This document shows, one piece after another, positions 35,573 through 43,857 of a stretch of DNA of 64,000 nt. The translations under genes were made by a program, and so were the position numbers. Source of the DNA: MAG-120802 sp049430265 (lineage in GTDB: Bacteria > Actinomycetota > Actinomycetes > Nanopelagicales > Nanopelagicaceae); contig JBMTBW010000001.1 in the NCBI GenBank assembly GCA_049430265.1, forward strand, positions 62,001 to 126,000, read 5' to 3'. The notes under the pieces are model-generated. The model worked only from the letters and a program-made list of their open reading frames with translations, searched no databases and was not told the DNA's origin. Within the stretch, counting starts at the first letter, position 1. Each line of letters begins with the position of its first letter.

Positions 35573-35685
35573 GGTCAAGAGTTCCAGCATTAAGCCCCGG
35601 CTAACTGGACGGCAACCCTCCACCGCGGTGGGGTGCTCCGGGTGAGGACCTGGTCGATTGCAAAGTGCATCGACAAGCGCGGGTC
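35573..35685 (+). ncRNA. SAM-IV riboswitch
   Basis: The element binds S-adenosylmethionine in actinobacteria. Conserved blocks seen in order: GGTCAAGAGT, CCAGC, AAGCCCCGGC, TGGACGGCAACCCTCC, CCGCGGTGGGGTGC, CCGGGTGA, GGACC and finally AAGCGCGGGTC. GGTC (35573-35576) pairs with GACC (35647-35650) as P1. GTCGAT/ATCGAC forms the 3' hairpin (about 35653-35674). I recall the mycobacterial SAM-IV sequence as nearly the same in these blocks. Downstream, GCCTT (35702-35706) can pair with AAGGC (35724-35728) next to the ribosome binding site, a candidate expression platform. Confidence 0.93.
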
Positions 35686-35737
35686 TGACAATTATTGGCA
35701 GGCCTTAAGCTCCTAATTTGCGAAAGGCAAGGAAAAA

Positions 35738-36589
35738 GTGAAAAAAATCTTTAAATTCATACCATTACTTCTAACTGCTCTAGTAATCACAGCATGCTCC
35801 TCATCAAGTGATGAGGGCGCAACAGGTGATTCAACAACATGCTCTCCAGAATCTCTTGCAACAGTTGAAGCAGGAGTTCTAACAATTGCAACAGGTGAAC
35901 CTGCCTACTATCCATGGGTCATCGATGATGCTCCAGAGTCAGGTGAAGGTTTTGAAGCCGCTGTTGCCTATGCAGTTGCAAGTGAGCTTGGTTATGACCA
36001 GTCAGCTGTTAAGTGGGTTCGCACCAGCTTTGATGCTGCAATTGCGCCAGGACCAAAGACATTTGATTTCAACCTCCAGCAATATTCCATAACTGATGAG
36101 CGCAAGCAGGTTGTTGATTTCTCATCTGCTTACTACAAATCAAATCAAGCAATTGTCTCCTTCAAGGGAAGCAAGATTGATGGCGTCACTACCTTGCAGG
36201 GTCTTGCAGATGCTGGCGCTAAATTAGGAGCCGCTGTTTCAACTACCTCACTTGATGTAATTGAAGGCCAACTAGGGCTAAAGGCTGCGGTATTTAACGA
36301 TAATGCTGCTGCTGTTACTGCCCTTAAGAATAAGCAGATTGATGGTCTAGTTGTAGACCTTCCAACTGCTTTCTATCTCTCAGCTGTTGAAGTTCCAAAT
36401 GGAATAATCGTTGGACAAATTGATGGCAGTGATTCAGGAGATCAAGGATTTGGTCTCTTGCTATCTAAAGACAATCCGATCACATCATGTGTTTCAGGAG
36501 CGGTCGATGCAATTAACAATAATGGAACACTTCAGGCCATTATTGATCAATGGTTAACATCTTCTGCAGGAGCGCCAGTACTTGGATAG
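35738..36589 (+). CDS. ABC transporter substrate-binding lipoprotein, polar amino acid family
   Basis: This is a periplasmic-type binding lipoprotein of 283 aa. The signal peptide ends in a lipobox (LVITAC, cysteine 20). The body is an SBP_bac_3 fold: TIATGEPAYYPWV, GFEAAVAYAVASELGY, QYSITDERKQVVDFSSAYYKSNQA. Such proteins bind polar amino acids; with a SAM-IV riboswitch upstream the substrate is probably methionine or a sulfur amino acid precursor. This is inference. The start is GTG 35738 with AAGG 6 nt upstream. Confidence 0.92.
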   Translation: MKKIFKFIPLLLTALVITACSSSSDEGATGDSTTCSPESLATVEAGVLTIATGEPAYYPWVIDDAPESGEGFEAAVAYAVASELGYDQSAVKWVRTSFDAAIAPGPKTFDFNLQQYSITDERKQVVDFSSAYYKSNQAIVSFKGSKIDGVTTLQGLADAGAKLGAAVSTTSLDVIEGQLGLKAAVFNDNAAAVTALKNKQIDGLVVDLPTAFYLSAVEVPNGIIVGQIDGSDSGDQGFGLLLSKDNPITSCVSGAVDAINNNGTLQAIIDQWLTSSAGAPVLG

Positions 36590-36605
36590 TTGCCAGATCA
36601 GGCAA
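36590..36605 (+). other. Small hairpin between the binding-protein and permease genes
   Basis: TTGCC (36590-36594) pairs with GGCAA (36601-36605) across a 6 nt loop, directly after the binding-protein stop codon. Such hairpins often protect the 5' part of the transcript so that more binding protein is made than membrane subunits. Confidence 0.45.
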
Positions 36606-36622
36606 ACTACTAAGCATGGCTA

Positions 36623-37534
36623 ATGGCTAAGAAATCGGGGCGCAGTTCTAATAGAGCTGCGCCCTCTTCTTCTTATAACTTTGGTGGCAGCTGGAGCCCA
36701 AGTGAAATAGAACTTGCAAGACGTCAGGCGCGGCGAGCACGAAATAAGAAAAGTGCGCTAATTGCAGCACTCTCAAGCTTCTTAGTCCTTGGAACCCTTG
36801 GGTTAGTTCTAGTTACCTCACCGGGCTGGGAGACTCTTAGAAATACATTCTTTAAGTGGGCCTATGGCTTTGAAATTCTGCCCAAAATACTTCTCGGCTT
36901 TACCACCAATGCCACACTAACTGTTATTGCAGGAACATCTGTAGCGCTCATTGGTTTAGGAATAGCACTGCTTAGGACTTCTAGATCGCCGGCATTAACC
37001 CCATTTAGGATTCTTGCCACAGTTTATGTTGATGTATTCCGCGGCATTCCAATGCTTCTAGTAATTCTTCTTGTGGGATTTGGAATTCCGGCGCTACAGA
37101 TAAAGGGCTTAACCAATAATGTTTTGGTTTTAGGAACTCTTGCAGTAATCATCACCTATTCGGCATATGTTGCTGAAGTTATTCGCTCCGGAATTCTTAC
37201 CGTTCACCCAAGCCAGAGAGCTGCTGCTAGATCACTGGGTTTGAGTAATTTTCAGACTCTTCGCCACGTTGTTCTGCCTCAAGCACTTAAGAGAGTCACT
37301 CCACCACTTCTAAATGATTTAGTAGCGCTAATTAAAGATACTGGTCTAGTTTCAATTTTGGGAGTAACCGATGCAGTAAGAGCTGCGCAGATTCAAACTG
37401 CAAAGACTTTCAATTACACCCCATATGTTATGGCGGCAATCATCTTTCTCCTAGTGACAATTCCCTTGACGCGCTGGACTGATCGGATGCTTAGAAACTC
37501 TTATGAGCGAGAAAATGCTGTGGGGCAAGCATGA
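36623..37534 (+). CDS. Amino acid ABC transporter permease (HisM/GlnP type)
   Basis: This is the inner-membrane subunit of a polar amino acid ABC transporter, 303 aa. A basic, serine-rich N-terminal tail of about 40 aa precedes the first membrane helix. The family motifs YVDVFRGIPMLLVILLV and the coupling-helix region RAAARSLGLSNFQTLRHVVLPQ are clear. LVALIKDTGLVSILGV is the typical closing motif. The 3' end overlaps the ATPase gene (ATGA). Confidence 0.93.
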   Translation: MAKKSGRSSNRAAPSSSYNFGGSWSPSEIELARRQARRARNKKSALIAALSSFLVLGTLGLVLVTSPGWETLRNTFFKWAYGFEILPKILLGFTTNATLTVIAGTSVALIGLGIALLRTSRSPALTPFRILATVYVDVFRGIPMLLVILLVGFGIPALQIKGLTNNVLVLGTLAVIITYSAYVAEVIRSGILTVHPSQRAAARSLGLSNFQTLRHVVLPQALKRVTPPLLNDLVALIKDTGLVSILGVTDAVRAAQIQTAKTFNYTPYVMAAIIFLLVTIPLTRWTDRMLRNSYERENAVGQA

Positions 37535-38280
37535 GTCAGGCGGTGTTGCAGCTCGAGAAAGTTCGAAAGAGCTTTGGAAGTGAAGTTGTTCTTGAAGATA
37601 TTTCCTTTAAAGTCTTAGAGCATAAAGCCACGGTCTTTATTGGCGCATCTGGTAGTGGCAAGTCGACGCTACTTCGCTGCATTAATTTACTTGACCAGAT
37701 TGATGATGGGCAGATACTCCTTGATGGGCAAGATATCTCTGCAGCAGATGTAAATCCTGATGAGGTGAGAAAGAAGTTAGGAATGGTTTTTCAATCATTT
37801 AATCTCTTTCCCCATATGACAGTTCTTGAAAATGTTATTTTGGCTCCAACCAAGGTGCAGAAAGTGGCAAAAGAGAAGGCAATAGATGAAGCTCTAGAGC
37901 TATTAAATAAGTTTGGCTTAAGAGAGAAGGCTGATCAATATCCAGATCGGCTAAGTGGGGGTCAACAGCAAAGGGTTGCCATTATCCGCTCCCTTGCCAG
38001 GCACCCTCGACTGCTATTACTTGATGAGATAACCAGCGCCCTTGATCCAGTCTTGGTTAATGAAGTTTTGAGCACGGTTAGAGATCTAAAGAGCGAGGGA
38101 ATGACGATGGTGCTCGCCACCCATGAGATGGGTTTTGCCAAGCAGGTGGCCGATGAGCTCTGTTATCTACACCAGGGAAGAATTCTTGAGTGGGGAAGTC
38201 CGAAAAAGATATTGGAAAACCCTAAAAAGAGTGAAACAAAGGAGTTCCTCCGCCGACTCCACCAAGCAGGCAGGCTCTAG
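37531..38280 (+). CDS. Amino acid ABC transporter ATP-binding protein
   Basis: The ATPase of 249 aa powers the transporter encoded just upstream. Walker A is GASGSGKST, the Q-loop FQSFNLFPHM, the signature LSGGQQQR, Walker B LLLLDEITSALD and the H-loop ATHEMGFA. The sequence resembles GlnQ/HisP/TcyC proteins of the polar amino acid group. It is coupled to the permease by a 4 bp overlap and ends the SAM-IV operon. Confidence 0.95.
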   Translation: MSQAVLQLEKVRKSFGSEVVLEDISFKVLEHKATVFIGASGSGKSTLLRCINLLDQIDDGQILLDGQDISAADVNPDEVRKKLGMVFQSFNLFPHMTVLENVILAPTKVQKVAKEKAIDEALELLNKFGLREKADQYPDRLSGGQQQRVAIIRSLARHPRLLLLDEITSALDPVLVNEVLSTVRDLKSEGMTMVLATHEMGFAKQVADELCYLHQGRILEWGSPKKILENPKKSETKEFLRRLHQAGRL

Positions 38281-38281
38281 G

Positions 38282-38346
38282 CGCTTTATAGCTGGGCTTA
38301 ATACTGGATTCAGGCCGTCAGCAGAGGCTAGGCCAGGAATAAAGCG
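38282..38346 (+). repeat. Long inverted repeat with structured interior
   Basis: CGCTTTAT (38282-38289) is a perfect inverted match of ATAAAGCG (38339-38346). Inside it CTGG (38292-38295) pairs with CCAG (38333-38336) across symmetric 2 nt bulges. The 37 nt interior has further short complementary segments. It starts directly after the ATPase stop. It could be a terminator, an mRNA 3' stabiliser or part of the rpoD upstream region. No known class recognised. Confidence 0.45.
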
Positions 38347-38378
38347 GTTTGGATGTGCATTTACCCCTGTGGACAATT

Positions 38379-38386
38379 TATAATAT
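38379..38386 (+). promoter_or_regulatory. Candidate -10 region of rpoD
   Basis: The segment TTTATAATATAG contains TATAAT (near 38379-38384) and TAATAT. TTTACC, about 13-15 bp upstream, is only a weak -35 at short spacing. The leader to the GTG start would be about 75 nt. Confidence 0.5.
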
Positions 38387-38466
38387 AGCCATAGCCAATT
38401 CCCCAAAAGGCTAAAGGTTAAAAAGAAGTTTTGACAGTTCGTCAATTTAAAGCAAAGGACTAATTC

Positions 38467-39879
38467 GTGGCTGTATCTCGTGCGCCCAAAAACGCAGGCA
38501 AGAAGAAGAGCGTTGCAAAAAAGAGCACGAAGAGCGTTGCTAAAAGTTCAATAAAGAAAGATAAGAAGGGCGCTAAGTCCAAAGGCCCAAGACTATTTCC
38601 TACCAAGGCAGAACTTGAAGCTATGAAACTTGCAAGGGAAGCTAAAGCTAAGCCGGCTGAAAAAAGTGGTCCGCGACGCTTTCCAACAAAGGCAGAACTT
38701 GAAGCAGCAAAAGCTTTAGCTGCTGGAGTAAGCAAGCCTGCTGGCAAGAAGATAATTGAAAAAGTTGATGGCGAAGAGGTTGAGCTAGAAGAAGTTGAAT
38801 TAGAAGACCTAGAAAAGTTAGTTGCTGAAACTGGGGAAGACGTTGTTGAAGGCGCAAGTGATGTCCGAGTTGTTAATCTAACTGAAGAAGCCAAGAAAGA
38901 AGAAGGTGAGTTCACCCTTAAGGATTCTGAAGAAGATGACGCGCCGCCTCAGACTGTCTTAACAGCAGGCGCTACTGCAGATCCAGTAAAAGACTATCTC
39001 AAGCAGATTGGTCGAGTAGCTCTACTAAATGCTGAACTTGAAGTTGAACTTGCTATGAGAATTGAAGCTGGATTATTTGCTGAAGCAAAGTTGAATTCAG
39101 GCGAGAAGATGGAACGTTCATTTAAGCGAGAGCTGGAGTGGATTGCAGAGGATGGCAAGCGTGCTAAGAATCATCTTCTTGAAGCAAACCTTCGCCTCGT
39201 TGTTTCTCTTGCTAAGCGCTATACCGGTCGAGGAATGCTATTTCTTGATCTAATTCAAGAGGGAAACCTAGGTTTAATTCGCGCAGTAGAGAAGTTTGAT
39301 TACACAAAGGGATATAAGTTCTCAACCTATGCAACCTGGTGGATTCGCCAGGCAATCACGCGTGCTATGGCCGATCAGGCAAGAACCATTCGTATTCCAG
39401 TACATATGGTTGAAGTTATTAATAAATTAGCCCGAGTTCAGCGCCAGATGCTTCAAGATCTCGGCCGCGAACCAACCCCAGAAGAGCTCGCTAAAGAGCT
39501 TGATATGACCCCTGAGAAGGTTGTTGAAGTTCAAAAATATGGTCGCGAACCGATCTCACTTCACACTCCACTTGGTGAAGAGGGAGATTCAGAGTTTGGT
39601 GATTTGATTGAAGACTCCGAGGCGATTGTTCCTGCAGATGCAGTTTCATTTACTCTCCTTCAAGAGCAGCTTCACTCTGTGCTAGATACTCTCTCAGAGC
39701 GGGAGGCGGGCGTTGTTGCAATGCGCTTTGGTTTAACCGATGGCCAGCCTAAGACCCTTGATGAAATTGGCAAGGTCTACGGTGTGACCCGTGAGCGTAT
39801 TCGCCAGATTGAATCTAAAACTATGTCAAAACTTCGCCATCCATCAAGATCGCAAGTACTACGCGATTACCTAGATTAG
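38467..39879 (+). CDS. rpoD: Principal RNA polymerase sigma factor (SigA/HrdB)
   Basis: The housekeeping sigma factor directs RNA polymerase to most promoters. Conserved regions: 1.2 (DPVKDYLKQIGRVALLNAE), 2 (NLRLVVSLAKRYTGRGM, then DLIQEGNLGLIRAVEKFD and YATWWIRQAI), 3 (LGREPTPEELAKEL) and 4 (RFGLTDGQPKTLDEIG, VTRERIRQIE). The N-terminal extension of about 165 aa is lysine-rich then acidic and contains a duplicated segment (GPRLFPTKAELEA at 40-52 and GPRRFPTKAELEA at 68-80). The start is GTG 38467 with AAGGAC upstream. The length is 470 aa. CDGSH follows after 10 bp. Confidence 0.97.
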   Translation: MAVSRAPKNAGKKKSVAKKSTKSVAKSSIKKDKKGAKSKGPRLFPTKAELEAMKLAREAKAKPAEKSGPRRFPTKAELEAAKALAAGVSKPAGKKIIEKVDGEEVELEEVELEDLEKLVAETGEDVVEGASDVRVVNLTEEAKKEEGEFTLKDSEEDDAPPQTVLTAGATADPVKDYLKQIGRVALLNAELEVELAMRIEAGLFAEAKLNSGEKMERSFKRELEWIAEDGKRAKNHLLEANLRLVVSLAKRYTGRGMLFLDLIQEGNLGLIRAVEKFDYTKGYKFSTYATWWIRQAITRAMADQARTIRIPVHMVEVINKLARVQRQMLQDLGREPTPEELAKELDMTPEKVVEVQKYGREPISLHTPLGEEGDSEFGDLIEDSEAIVPADAVSFTLLQEQLHSVLDTLSEREAGVVAMRFGLTDGQPKTLDEIGKVYGVTRERIRQIESKTMSKLRHPSRSQVLRDYLD

Positions 39880-39889
39880 GAGATAGTTT

Positions 39890-40081
39890 ATGTCAGATCG
39901 TCCAAAGATTTATGTAAAGCCCAACGGCTCGATTCGCGTAAGCGGTGCCGCTGATTTTGTTGATGCAGAGGGCAATGTTCTCGAGACAAAAGAGAACTTC
40001 TCGCTTTGCCGTTGCGGCCACTCTAAAGAGAAACCATTCTGTGATGGCTCCCATCGAGATGCAGGATTTACCGCCGAATAA
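39890..40081 (+). CDS. CDGSH iron-sulfur domain protein
   Basis: This 63 aa protein binds a 2Fe-2S cluster through the motif C-x-C-x2-S-x3-P-x-C-D-G-S-H. The ligands are C40, C42, C51 and H55. The N-terminal half has the YVKPNGSIRVSG pattern common in actinobacterial members. GGAGATAG precedes the ATG. The 3' end overlaps the FAD oxidoreductase in another frame, so the two are translated from one message, and a redox link between them is plausible. Confidence 0.9.
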   Translation: MSDRPKIYVKPNGSIRVSGAADFVDAEGNVLETKENFSLCRCGHSKEKPFCDGSHRDAGFTAE

Positions 40082-41387
40082 CTCGCTCTGGGCAGATGGT
40101 TTTAAGCAGAGCGGTAAGAGAAATGAATTTAATAATTCTTACGATGTCGCAATTATCGGTGGTGGATTCTCAGGGCTCTGGTCGGCCTATCATCTTCTGA
40201 AGTTAGAGCCTAAACTCTCAATCGTTATCTTTGAGGCAAAATCAATTGGCTACGGAGCAAGTGGAAGAAATGGTGGCTGGGTTTCATCAGATTATCCGGT
40301 CTATCGAAAGACACTTGAAAAGCGCCATGGTTTGGATGCCACTGACAATCTTTTCAAAGAGCTTGCAAATGCCATTGATGAGATTGGCCAGATATCTGGA
40401 CAGATTGCACCCAAGGCAAGTTTTGTTAAGTCAGGAACGGTCACATTTGCTAGAAATAAGGCGCAAGAGAGACGATTAAAAGAGAGCGCTGATTCAGAAC
40501 ATTTCTGGAAGTCTGCAGGTGAGCTTGGTCAGTTAATTCAAGCAACTAATTTAAGGGGCGGATTATTTAATCCGCAATGCGCAACGATTAATCCATTCCA
40601 ACTTGTTTTGGGGCTAGCTAACTACTTAGAGAGTAAAGGAGTAGTAATAGCCGAGGGGGTATTTGCTACCCAAACAAATGGCGGAGTCTTAGCAAATAGC
40701 TCACTAGTGAAGGCTCCGGTAGTGATTAGAGCGAGTGAGGCTTTCTCTAATCCTGGGCGAGAATTTATCCCGCTCTACTCTCTCATGATTGCTAGTGAAG
40801 CTCTGTCTGAAGATATCTGGGATCAAATAGGAGTTAAGGATCGCTTCACCTTTGCTGAAGGGACGCACTTGGTGAATTACGCACAACGCACTGCAGATAA
40901 TCGCCTTGCAATAGGTGGACGCGGGGCTAGCTATCCATTTGGCTCAAAACTTATTCAAGAAAAGGAAATGACTAGCTCTGTTCATCAAAGCTTAGAGAGA
41001 ATGGCTAAGCGTTGGTTTCCAGTTTTGAAAAATGTGAAATTTACTCATGCCTGGGGCGGGGCAGTGGCAATTACCCGTAATTGGGAGCCATATGTTCAAT
41101 TTGATAAATCAACGGGATTTGCTCGCCTTGGTGGCTATGCAGGAGATGGCGTGACTATGAGTTATTTAGCAAGCAAAATATTGGCTGATTTAATCGTTGG
41201 CAGAGAAAGTAATGTCACAAATCTGCACTTTGTAAATCGCGAAATTAGAAAATGGGAGATAGAACCACTTAGATATCTAGCAGTTAACTCGTTAGTGAAA
41301 TTAAGTGGGATTGCAGATAAAGAGGAAGCTAGAACTGGGAGGCCCAGTTTGGTCTCAAGGCTTATTTCGCCGTTGATTCTGCGCTAA
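40059..41387 (+). CDS. FAD-dependent oxidoreductase, DAO family
   Basis: This is a glycine-oxidase/D-amino-acid-oxidase-type flavoprotein. The FAD motif is VAIIGGGFSGLWSAYHL (about residues 30-46), and GASGRNGGWVSS follows. The end has a conserved HAWGGAVAITRNWEPYV and GYAGDGVTMSYLASK, like gamma-glutamylputrescine oxidases. The natural amine substrate is not known. I start at ATG 40059 (MQDLPPNN), with ATG 40044 as alternative; the longer frame from 39945 lies within the CDGSH gene. The length is about 442 aa. Its 3' end overlaps the convergent DUF7455 gene by 26 bp. Confidence 0.85.
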   Translation: MQDLPPNNSLWADGFKQSGKRNEFNNSYDVAIIGGGFSGLWSAYHLLKLEPKLSIVIFEAKSIGYGASGRNGGWVSSDYPVYRKTLEKRHGLDATDNLFKELANAIDEIGQISGQIAPKASFVKSGTVTFARNKAQERRLKESADSEHFWKSAGELGQLIQATNLRGGLFNPQCATINPFQLVLGLANYLESKGVVIAEGVFATQTNGGVLANSSLVKAPVVIRASEAFSNPGREFIPLYSLMIASEALSEDIWDQIGVKDRFTFAEGTHLVNYAQRTADNRLAIGGRGASYPFGSKLIQEKEMTSSVHQSLERMAKRWFPVLKNVKFTHAWGGAVAITRNWEPYVQFDKSTGFARLGGYAGDGVTMSYLASKILADLIVGRESNVTNLHFVNREIRKWEIEPLRYLAVNSLVKLSGIADKEEARTGRPSLVSRLISPLILR

Positions 41388-41580
41388 GGCGCTCAGTCTC
41401 ATCATCTATGCGAGCGGCTGTGCTTGCTAGCCCATCTTGGTATTTTTTAGCGTGGTGAGCACAGAAAAGTAATTCAAATCCATTGGCCATTACCGCACGA
41501 ACATAAGCCTGAGCCCCACAGCGATCGCAACGATCAAGAGCGCTAAGTGGAGATGAGGTAAGCAATAGATTTTCGGTCAT
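41362..41580 (-). CDS. DUF7455-type small zinc-binding protein
   Basis: The 72 aa protein has a zinc-ribbon-like core: DRCDRCGAQAYVRAV (two cysteines) and LLFCAHHAKKY (cysteine plus two histidines). This matches the small actinobacterial DUF7455 family; function unknown. I start at ATG 41580 (MTENLLLTSSP); AGGAAAGG lies about 10 nt upstream. It is divergent from parE, a neighbourhood seen in other actinobacteria near hrdB/parE. Confidence 0.75.
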   Translation of the reverse strand: MTENLLLTSSPLSALDRCDRCGAQAYVRAVMANGFELLFCAHHAKKYQDGLASTAARIDDETERLSAESTAK

Positions 41581-41755
41581 TTCTGGCCAACCTTTCCTGT
41601 GCTTGTTAGGTTCTAGTGGAACATCAAACCACCTATGGCTTATTCCCCGCAGGTCGAATTCAAAGTTTTTTCTCATAATTGATGACTTTCTTCACTTAAA
41701 ATCGAAATCCTCACCCTTTTCGGCGCGTATTGCCAGGCTCCTTTGATCCCATAGA

Positions 41756-41761
41756 TACCCT
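41756..41761 (+). promoter_or_regulatory. Leaderless -10 of parE
   Basis: TACCCT lies 8 nt before GTG 41770. This favours GTG 41770 over the in-frame TTG 41761, which overlaps the hexamer. Confidence 0.45.
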
Positions 41762-41769
41762 TGCCCATC

Positions 41770-43857
41770 GTGGCAGAGACTTCAAGCGCAGACCAAGTGC
41801 GCAGTGTAGAAAAGTCCTACTCAGCGAAAGATCTCTCAGTATTAGAAGGTCTTGATGCGGTTCGAAAGCGCCCCGGAATGTATATCGGTTCAACCGATGG
41901 CCGCGGCCTTATGCATTGTCTCTGGGAAATTATTGATAACGCTGTGGATGAATCACTTGCAGGATATTGCAAGAAGATAGAAATTAATTTAGAAAAAGAT
42001 GGATCTATTGAAGTCCATGATGATGGACGAGGTATCCCAGTTGATAAGGAACCTAAAACAGGCCTTACTGGAGTAGAAGTTGTAATGACCCGCCTTCATG
42101 CTGGTGGAAAGTTTGGTGGGGGATCATATGCTGCAACTGGGGGCCTTCATGGCGTAGGAGCATCTGTTGTAAATGCTCTGGCATCTCGCCTTGATGTAGA
42201 AGTAGATCGAGATGGAAAAATTTATTGGATGTCATTTAAGCGCGGCGTTGCTGGAATATTTGATGGCGATGGCCCCAATGCTCCATTTGAACCTAAATCA
42301 GGACTTCGCATAATTGGAAAAGTCTCGGCAAAGATCACTGGAACAAGAATTAAGTGGTGGTCAGATAAACAGATATTTCTTAAAGATGCACAGCATGATT
42401 TAGAGGAGATCTACACCAGGGCTCGACAAACTTCTTATCTAGTTCCAGGTCTAACTCTGGTAGTTAATGACAATCGCAGTAAAGATAAGAGCTCGGAGAT
42501 TTTCTTTCATAAAGGTGGAATTTCGGAATACTGCCACTTTATTCAGCCGGATGAGGCGGTAGGAGATGTAATTCGCTTAACTGGCCAAGGCCATTATCAA
42601 GAGACAGTTCCCGTTCTTGATGAAAAAGGCCATCTTGAGCCTCAAGAAGTTGAGCGAGATATGGGCGTTGATATCGCTATTAAGTGGGGTAATGGTTATG
42701 AGAGCACAGTTCGCTCCTTTGTAAACATCATCGCAACCCCAAAGGGCGGAACCCATGTGCAAGGCTTTGAAAAGGCTCTAGTAAAAACGTTTAATGAGTT
42801 CCTTCGCGCTAAAGGCGTTCTAAAGAAGAATGAACTCGATGTGATTAAAGAAGATATCCTCGAGGGATTAACTGCAGTTGTGACAGTTCGAATGCAAGAA
42901 CCACAATTTGAAGGTCAGACTAAAGAGGTTTTAGGAACTCCTGCAGTAACAAAGATTGTTACTCAAGTAGTCTCAGATGAACTTAAGAAGTTCTTTACAA
43001 CCACTAAACGAATCGATAAGGCCAATGGACTTGTAGTACTTGAGAAAGTTGCTAACGCCTCGAGAACTCGTATTTCATCAAGAGCCCATAAGGAATTGCA
43101 ACGCAGAAAGAACGCCCTTGAGAGCTCCTCACTTCCTGCCAAGCTCTCTGATTGTCGTTCTGAAGATGTTTCGCGAACTGAGTTATTTATTGTTGAAGGT
43201 GAGTCAGCTCTTGGAACTACTAAGGCTGCAAGAAATTCGGAGTTCCAAGCAATATTGCCACTCAAAGGAAAGATTCTAAATGTTCAAAAGGCGTCGCTTT
43301 CTCAGATGCTTGATAACGCAGAGTGTGCAGCAATTATCCAAGTAATTGGAGCTGGATCTGGAAAATCTTTTACGCTAGATGATGCTAGGTATGGAAGAGT
43401 CATTCTGATGTCAGATGCCGATGTCGATGGCGCACATATTCGCTGCTTGATGCTTACCCTGCTCTATCGCTATATGAAGCCACTAATTGATGATGGACGA
43501 GTCTTTGCCGCAATTCCACCACTTCATCGCATTGAAGTTATTGGCGGGGGAGGCAAGAAGGGAGAGGTGCACTACACCTACTCCGATGATGATATGAAAA
43601 AACTATTGACCGACTTGAAGAAGCAAGGAAAGCGATGGAAAGAGCCACTTCAGCGCTATAAAGGCCTTGGTGAGATGGATGCTGATCAGCTCCGCGAAAC
43701 CACTATGGATCCTGATAAGCGCACCTTAAGAAGAATTACCATTAAAGATGCTGCAGCTGCTGAAAAGATCTTCGAACTATTGATGGGTAATGAAGTTGCG
43801 CCTCGAAAAGAGTTTATTGCAACTGCAGATATCGATCGCGAAAGAATTGACGCTTAA
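41770..43857 (+). CDS. parE: DNA topoisomerase IV subunit B (ParE, GyrB-like)
   Basis: This is a type IIA topoisomerase ATPase subunit. The GHKL ATPase has EIIDNAVDES, DDGRGIPV and GGLHGVGASVVNAL. The TOPRIM domain has EGESALGTTKAARNSEFQA and the metal motif DADVDGAHI. The C-terminal PLQRYKGLGEMDADQLRETTMDP is intact. I call ParE rather than GyrB because the gene lies next to the principal sigma factor and faces a ParC-like gene, as in Streptomyces; true gyrAB usually lie near dnaA. It ends tail to tail with parC, sharing TTAA. The length is 695 aa. Confidence 0.85.
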   Translation: MAETSSADQVRSVEKSYSAKDLSVLEGLDAVRKRPGMYIGSTDGRGLMHCLWEIIDNAVDESLAGYCKKIEINLEKDGSIEVHDDGRGIPVDKEPKTGLTGVEVVMTRLHAGGKFGGGSYAATGGLHGVGASVVNALASRLDVEVDRDGKIYWMSFKRGVAGIFDGDGPNAPFEPKSGLRIIGKVSAKITGTRIKWWSDKQIFLKDAQHDLEEIYTRARQTSYLVPGLTLVVNDNRSKDKSSEIFFHKGGISEYCHFIQPDEAVGDVIRLTGQGHYQETVPVLDEKGHLEPQEVERDMGVDIAIKWGNGYESTVRSFVNIIATPKGGTHVQGFEKALVKTFNEFLRAKGVLKKNELDVIKEDILEGLTAVVTVRMQEPQFEGQTKEVLGTPAVTKIVTQVVSDELKKFFTTTKRIDKANGLVVLEKVANASRTRISSRAHKELQRRKNALESSSLPAKLSDCRSEDVSRTELFIVEGESALGTTKAARNSEFQAILPLKGKILNVQKASLSQMLDNAECAAIIQVIGAGSGKSFTLDDARYGRVILMSDADVDGAHIRCLMLTLLYRYMKPLIDDGRVFAAIPPLHRIEVIGGGGKKGEVHYTYSDDDMKKLLTDLKKQGKRWKEPLQRYKGLGEMDADQLRETTMDPDKRTLRRITIKDAAAAEKIFELLMGNEVAPRKEFIATADIDRERIDA

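Noticed and set aside
38368..38380. TGTGGACAA in the rpoD promoter as a DnaA box
   Set aside because: One mismatch to the reverse complement of TTATNCACA, and a single site; expected by chance. No origin features.
41609..41625. GTTCTAGTGGAAC near the DUF7455 gene as an SOS box
   Set aside because: The half-sites are in the opposite order (GTTC before GAAC) with 5 bp spacing.
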